DNA of 64,000 bases from Aldrovandia affinis (lineage: Eukaryota; Chordata; Actinopteri; Notacanthiformes; Halosauridae). This document shows, piece by piece, positions 59,811 to 64,000 of this stretch. The notes below the pieces were generated by a model. That model saw nothing but the letters and a program-made list of their open reading frames with translations. It was not told the DNA's origin and made no database searches. The stretch spans positions 1,605,418 to 1,669,417 of the forward strand of contig JAINUG010000049.1 in assembly GCA_029706075.1 (NCBI GenBank), read 5' to 3'. Positions within the stretch are counted from its first letter, which is position 1. Each line of letters starts with the position of its first letter. The translations under genes and the position numbers were made by a program.

Positions 59811-60189
59811 ACCTGAAGCAGACATAGCTTATACACATTATTACACCTGAAGCAGACATAGCTAAATACACATTATTATACCTGGAGCAGACATAGCTTA
59901 TATGCATTTTTATATCTGGAGCAGACATGGCTTATACACATTATTATACCTCGACCTGGACCAGACATAGCTTATATGCATTATTATATCTGGAGCAGAC
60001 ATAGCTTATATGCATTATTATATCTGGACCAGACATAGCTTATATGCAATATTATATCTGGAGCAGACATGGCTTATATGCATTATTATACCTGGAGCAG
60101 ACATAGCTTATATGCATTATTATATCTGGAGCAGACATAGCTTATACACATTATTATACCTGGAGCAGACATGACTTATACACATTATT
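59811..60189. repeat. Minisatellite, about 34 bp unit, 11 copies
   Basis: Unit: acctggagcagacatagctt followed by atatgcattattat. Eleven occurrences of gca/cca-gacat(a/g)(g/a)c, with variants tatgc and tacac in the second half of the unit. Confidence 0.92.
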
Positions 60190-61380
60190 GTTTATGAAAT
60201 GCATGCTTCAAATGAAGATGGACGTGAAAGTTTATTTGAAATTAAGCCGAATTCTGTGCTCTCCCGATTCTTGTGCTTCTAGGTCCCCTTTGTCTTTCGG
60301 TCAACGTTTAAGGTTTTAGGTGATAAAAAATCCCTCTTGCCCAAGAGCTCATCAGCTTGCCAGTTAACCGCAGTAGGCTGTGTCCTTGTGTCTAGCCAGC
60401 TTGGGATGATTTACTTCAGTGGGTAATGTTTAACAGGCGGGTGGGTCAGGTGGGTGACCCCGAAAAGCATTGCTTTCTAATCAGCACACTGTTTGCTCCT
60501 AAAGGTCATTGGTGTTATTTACGACAACCCCGTAGACAAGTGAGCAGATGTGGCCCAGACACTGGCAGGTCGTTTGAGGGGAATGGACAGTGGATACTGT
60601 GGTCTGGTTAAACTTTCACAGGCTCTGGCACCCTTTGCACCGAGGTGAGATCCTTGTGTGGGCTCAGCGCTTGCTTCTGCACATTGGGCACCACGATTGT
60701 CTCATGGACTGATCACAACTAGAAGTGCATACTGCGACCAGTTATCCCCAGAGTGCAAGCACCTTTGCTTTACTGGGTGGTGATGAGCCACTGCCAGAAC
60801 CGTCCATAGATTAATGGTCCAGACCCTTCTCTTGATATTGTGAATATAATTTTTTTCCACAATACAAGGCTTTGCAACTGTGTGTCCCTGATTTGTTCCG
60901 TGGAGCAACTTGGGAAGAATGGATCAAGTGAAATATGGCTCTGAATAGGCTGATCTTTCTGTTCCCTACTGCTAATGTTCTGATGTGCAAGCTAAGGTCT
61001 CCTGTGTCACAATTCATTGCAAACGTCAACACGGATACTCAAACACCAAACTTTGTAGACTTTGACCCTGCCCTACGTTAGTTTGTTTTTAACACAGCCT
61101 TTAGGGTGGTTGGGTAACTAAGCATCTTACAAAAACCAGTTTGAAGAAGAATAGAAAAGGAAGTTGGGTGGGCAGTAAGCAGACAAGACTGCTATCGGCA
61201 TTTCGGGTCTTCTCAGAACGAGGAAACCACGCCTTTTAAAATCTTTACTTTTGAGCCTGATATTTCCTAGGATTTATATATGCAGTCGTGGTATCCAGTC
61301 TTTACAAAAAGGAAGAAATTGCCTATACACATTGAAACAAGTATCTATATATTCTATATACTTTAGATATTTAAAGAATG

Positions 61381-61410
61381 TGTGTGTATATATATATATA
61401 TATATATGTG
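61381..61410. repeat. (TG/TA)n microsatellite
   Basis: tgtgtgta followed by a pure TA run then tgtgtgta, just before a Tc1-like element. Confidence 0.9.
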
Positions 61411-61416
61411 TGTATA

Positions 61417-62060
61417 CACTACCGATCAAAAGTTTTAGAACACCCCCATTTTCCAGTTTTTACTGAAATTTAAGCAGTTCAAGTCCAGTGAATAACCTGA
61501 AATGGTACAAAGGTAAGCGATAAACTGCCAGAGGTAAAAATAAATAAATAAAAAAGTTTAGGTTACCAAAAACTGAAAAATTATGTAATTTTTTTGGCAG
61601 TGAGTAGTTTCCTACACCATCAAAAGGCACTTGGAAACTGGAGGAAATTCTGACAGGAAGAGGTCTGGCAGACCCAAAGCCACAACAAAATCAGAAGACA
61701 AATTTCTGAGAGTCAACAGCTTGCATGGTAGGCGGCTCACAGGACAACAGCTTCAAACACAGCTTAACACTGGTCAAAGTAAGGAAGTGTCAGTTTCAAC
61801 TGTGAAGAGAAGACTTTGAGCTGCAGGGTTGACAGGTCGAGTGTCAGTAAGAAAGCCATTGCTAAGATGGCAAAATAAGAAAAAGAGGCTTGCCTGGGCC
61901 ATGAAGCACCGCCAGTGGACTACTGAAGACTGGAAGAAGGTCTTATGGAACGATGATCAATCTTGAAAGGTTTTTGTAGGCCGTTGAGTAGGCAAATGGA
62001 TGGTTCCTCAGTGTGTGACACCAACTGTCAAACATGGAGGAAGAAGCGTGATGGTCGTAA
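61417..62060 (+). mobile_element. Decayed Tc1-like element, 3' truncated
   Basis: Starts cactaccgatcaaaagtttt after TA (61415-61416). The terminal repeat matches that of 5338-5823. Downstream it reads an N-terminal transposase: TIKRHLETGGNSDRKRSGRP (HTH end and GRP hinge), RRLTGQQLQTQLNTGQSKEV, then EDWKKVLWNDDQS where the catalytic FSDES-type motif is damaged. Stops and frame changes occur (for example TGA at about 61817). It ends near 62060 without an opposite terminal repeat. Confidence 0.8.
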
Positions 62061-62180
62061 TATACCGGCAGTGTATATTACGAGGAGCCAAGCAGGCAAT
62101 ACAAATAGAAATCCTGAATATATAGAAGTTCATCCTGAGTGTATACAATTTTTTGCTCATTATTCATTTTCAATTTACAT

Positions 62181-62873
62181 TCATTTTATTTTTATATATT
62201 TTATATAGAAAAAAGGTTGAATCCCCGATTTGAACACCTGTCTTTTTTTCTCCAAATTGTCCGTGATCACTCCAATGAACTGGGCACAGGCAGTGTCATT
62301 GCTGTACGTCGGGTTCACATTTAACCCTTTCTTCTTCATATGGATGATCTCGGACTTAAATTTCATAAAAGGGAGCTCTTCTTTGGCTATATTATAAACA
62401 GTGTTGAATTTAATTGTAATTTCCGACTCCTCACTGCTTCGGTTGGCCGCTGCCTGGTGCTGAAACGCTGCGGGGAGGGGGGCTGCGCTGCCGGCCACGC
62501 ACCTGTCACGGCACAGGACCTGTTTCTTAGATAAATTGTGCTTTTTCAACGTTTCGATTGGGAACGTCGATGCTCCGAATGCAAAAGCACTGTTACCAGC
62601 CATGCTTTGGCCGCACTCTTTACAATAAATGCAATGTATTATGTTGGCCGTTTTATTATATCGGAGCCACGGAAATTGGACAAGGCATTCTTTACGAAAG
62701 GCATATGTTTTGGCCTTTTTGGATGTGGTAGGCTCTGGCTCTGGCTCGGAGTCAGATGAGTCTATCTCCGCCAATGATGTTGGGTCTGGGTTGGGCATTT
62801 CAGGGCCGGGGACAGGTGTAACGGGCACCGCAGCATTCTTCTTAACGAAAAAAGAATCAATAGTTCTCTTCAT
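62181..62873 (-). pseudogene. hAT-like / ZNF862-like zinc-finger ORF fragment
   Basis: About 230 codons from an ATG at 62873: MKRTIDSFFVKKNAAVPVTP, an acidic SSDSEPEPEP stretch, then a TTF/BED-like finger (RKECLVQFPWLRY, then CIYCKECGQ, then FGASTFPIETLKKHNLSKK). This layout starts many vertebrate hAT-derived proteins of the ZNF862 type. The following SSEESEITIKFNTVYNIAKE segment leads into the usual core, but recognisable sequence ends at about 62210 and the catalytic core is absent. The residue after LSKK is Q where a metal-binding His is expected. Likely a truncated TE copy rather than a host gene. The open frame extends upstream only through the CA repeat, so I chose the MKR start. Confidence 0.65.
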
Positions 62874-62982
62874 TGTAAATGATGTTTCAGGTTGTGATAG
62901 CTCACGATTTCTCGAGTTCGCGCGCAAGGAATGTGGGAGGACTGCAGGGCGCGGTCTCACACAGGCGCACGTTCTCACACAT

Positions 62983-62983
<1 letters not shown>

Positions 62984-63024
<41 letters not shown>
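62984..63024. repeat. (CA)n microsatellite
   Basis: About 20 CA units just upstream (minus-strand sense) of the hAT-like ORF. Confidence 0.95.
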
Positions 63025-63028
<4 letters not shown>

Positions 63029-63963
63029 GGCACATATGCAAGATGTACATAAAATCCCGCTATACGCTAACAAAATTATCTACAGAATGTTTACAATATT
63101 TGTTCAAAAATATTTTTATTAAATGTTTTTTATTCTTTTTTATTTTATTTTTTCAATCAGACCTGCTAAATTTCAGGCGCACCGGTGCAACCAATGAAAA
63201 TGCTTAGTCGCACTTGACAGATTTTTGGTCAAAATGGTCGCACCCTGGAGCCCTGCTTGTAACCAGCTTGGTTGCCTACGCACGATATGTTGATCTTATT
63301 TTATTTCCTCTCATTGAGCTTTTGGACATAACATGTAAATGCAAGGCCTGAAATCACTGTGCTTAGGCTGTGTTTAAGGCAGGTGATTGGCCAGATGCCA
63401 CGGTACACATCATGCAAAGTGATTTAGCTTACTGAACTTTGTGTGGGGAGTCATGAGAACCGCTTATGAGAGCAACAAAATGTTCTGTTAAGAAGGCAAG
63501 GGGAGAAAAGTTTTTAATTAACTTTCACTGAAGCGGAATTCAATTACAGGGACTATTCTAACAGAGCCAAGGCAGGGTCCATCTGTGTGGTGTTCCGGCC
63601 CTGCCCAGAATTTTTTTTTTTAGTAAAAGAGCCAATCAAATTGCAGATGTGCTTGAAAATCCTTTAAATTCCACACACTTTTTTCAATATTGGTTGAACC
63701 CTGACAACATTATAGAGGGGCTTGTTCAAAGACTGATATACTTGTTCAGAGAGGAGGAGGATGATGTGCGGTGCATGTTAGTTTAGTTTGTGTATTTTCA
63801 TCCAAGCTCCATATATACTAAAACATGATTATTAACTAGGTTTCATTGATGCACTTCTAATGTTTCACAGCCAAAAGGAATCTCTACTCCCGTGTGCTTT
63901 GTGCCTATCCAGCCTCCGCAATCACTCATGGTAGTGCCATGTCATGTAATCCAGTTATGTACT

Positions 63964-64000
63964 ACATTTACATTTACATTTTAGGCATTTGGAAGACGCT
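63964..64000 (-). repeat. SINE/LINE tail cut by the window end
   Basis: 'acatttacatttacatttta' followed by ggcatttggaagacgct, the start of the common tail in reverse orientation. Confidence 0.6.

Noticed and set aside
62629..63207. 192-codon plus-strand ORF
   Set aside because: Antisense to the hAT-like ORF and inflated by the CA microsatellite (His-Thr repeats).

Overview
This window is vertebrate nuclear DNA, almost certainly from a ray-finned fish. The evidence is multi-exon genes with GT-AG introns whose proteins match vertebrate families. The repeats are also fish-like: Tc1-type DNA transposons with TA target duplications, many tRNA-headed SINEs, tails of the 'cgctttggataaaagcgtct' type, (CA)n tracts and minisatellites. 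The species cannot be fixed from sequence alone. There is no prokaryotic, phage or CRISPR content.

Three host genes are visible. (1) Positions 5145-22614, plus strand, hold 19 consecutive coding exons of an LRCH-family gene (leucine-rich repeats followed by a calponin-homology domain), best matched to LRCH3. They run from the second or third LRR to the stop codon; the 5' exon(s) lie before the window. Exon phases join cleanly at every junction, but the acidic-repeat exon at 13597-13732 has a one-base frame disruption. (2) Positions 30983-31918, minus strand, hold a complete intronless coding region of 311 residues matching TSSC4, with spliced leader candidates and a promoter-like region upstream to about 33.7 kb. 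(3) Positions 41752-42256, plus strand, are coding exon 1 of a monocarboxylate-transporter-family gene, most like SLC16A2/MCT8. Its start is overlapped by a tiny upstream ORF. The rest of the window (42257-64000) is best read as its long first intron, because no second exon is seen.

Between and within the genes the sequence is repeat-rich. At least ten copies or fragments of one SINE family (about 340-380 bp body, tail 'aattggctactaaattggga') and six copies of a second, shorter tRNA-headed SINE are present on both strands. There are several Tc1-like elements: a 1.7 kb copy with about 250 bp terminal inverted repeats at 11001-12707; a family in three states of decay (3255-4372, 25054-25600, 51088-51381); a third family with an internally deleted copy in an lrch3 intron (5338-5823) and a longer decayed copy at 61417-62060; and an isolated fragment at 2642-2860. 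A zinc-finger/hAT-like ORF fragment lies at 62181-62873. Two minisatellites (35455-36260 and 59811-60189) and several microsatellites complete the picture.

The three genes have unrelated roles (cytoskeletal scaffold, U5 snRNP assembly, thyroid-hormone transport), and nothing suggests joint function. No clearly new biological system was found. The points most worth checking are the minisatellite made of repeated consensus splice donors, the lrch3 frame disruption, the uORF over the transporter start, and the hAT-like ORF.
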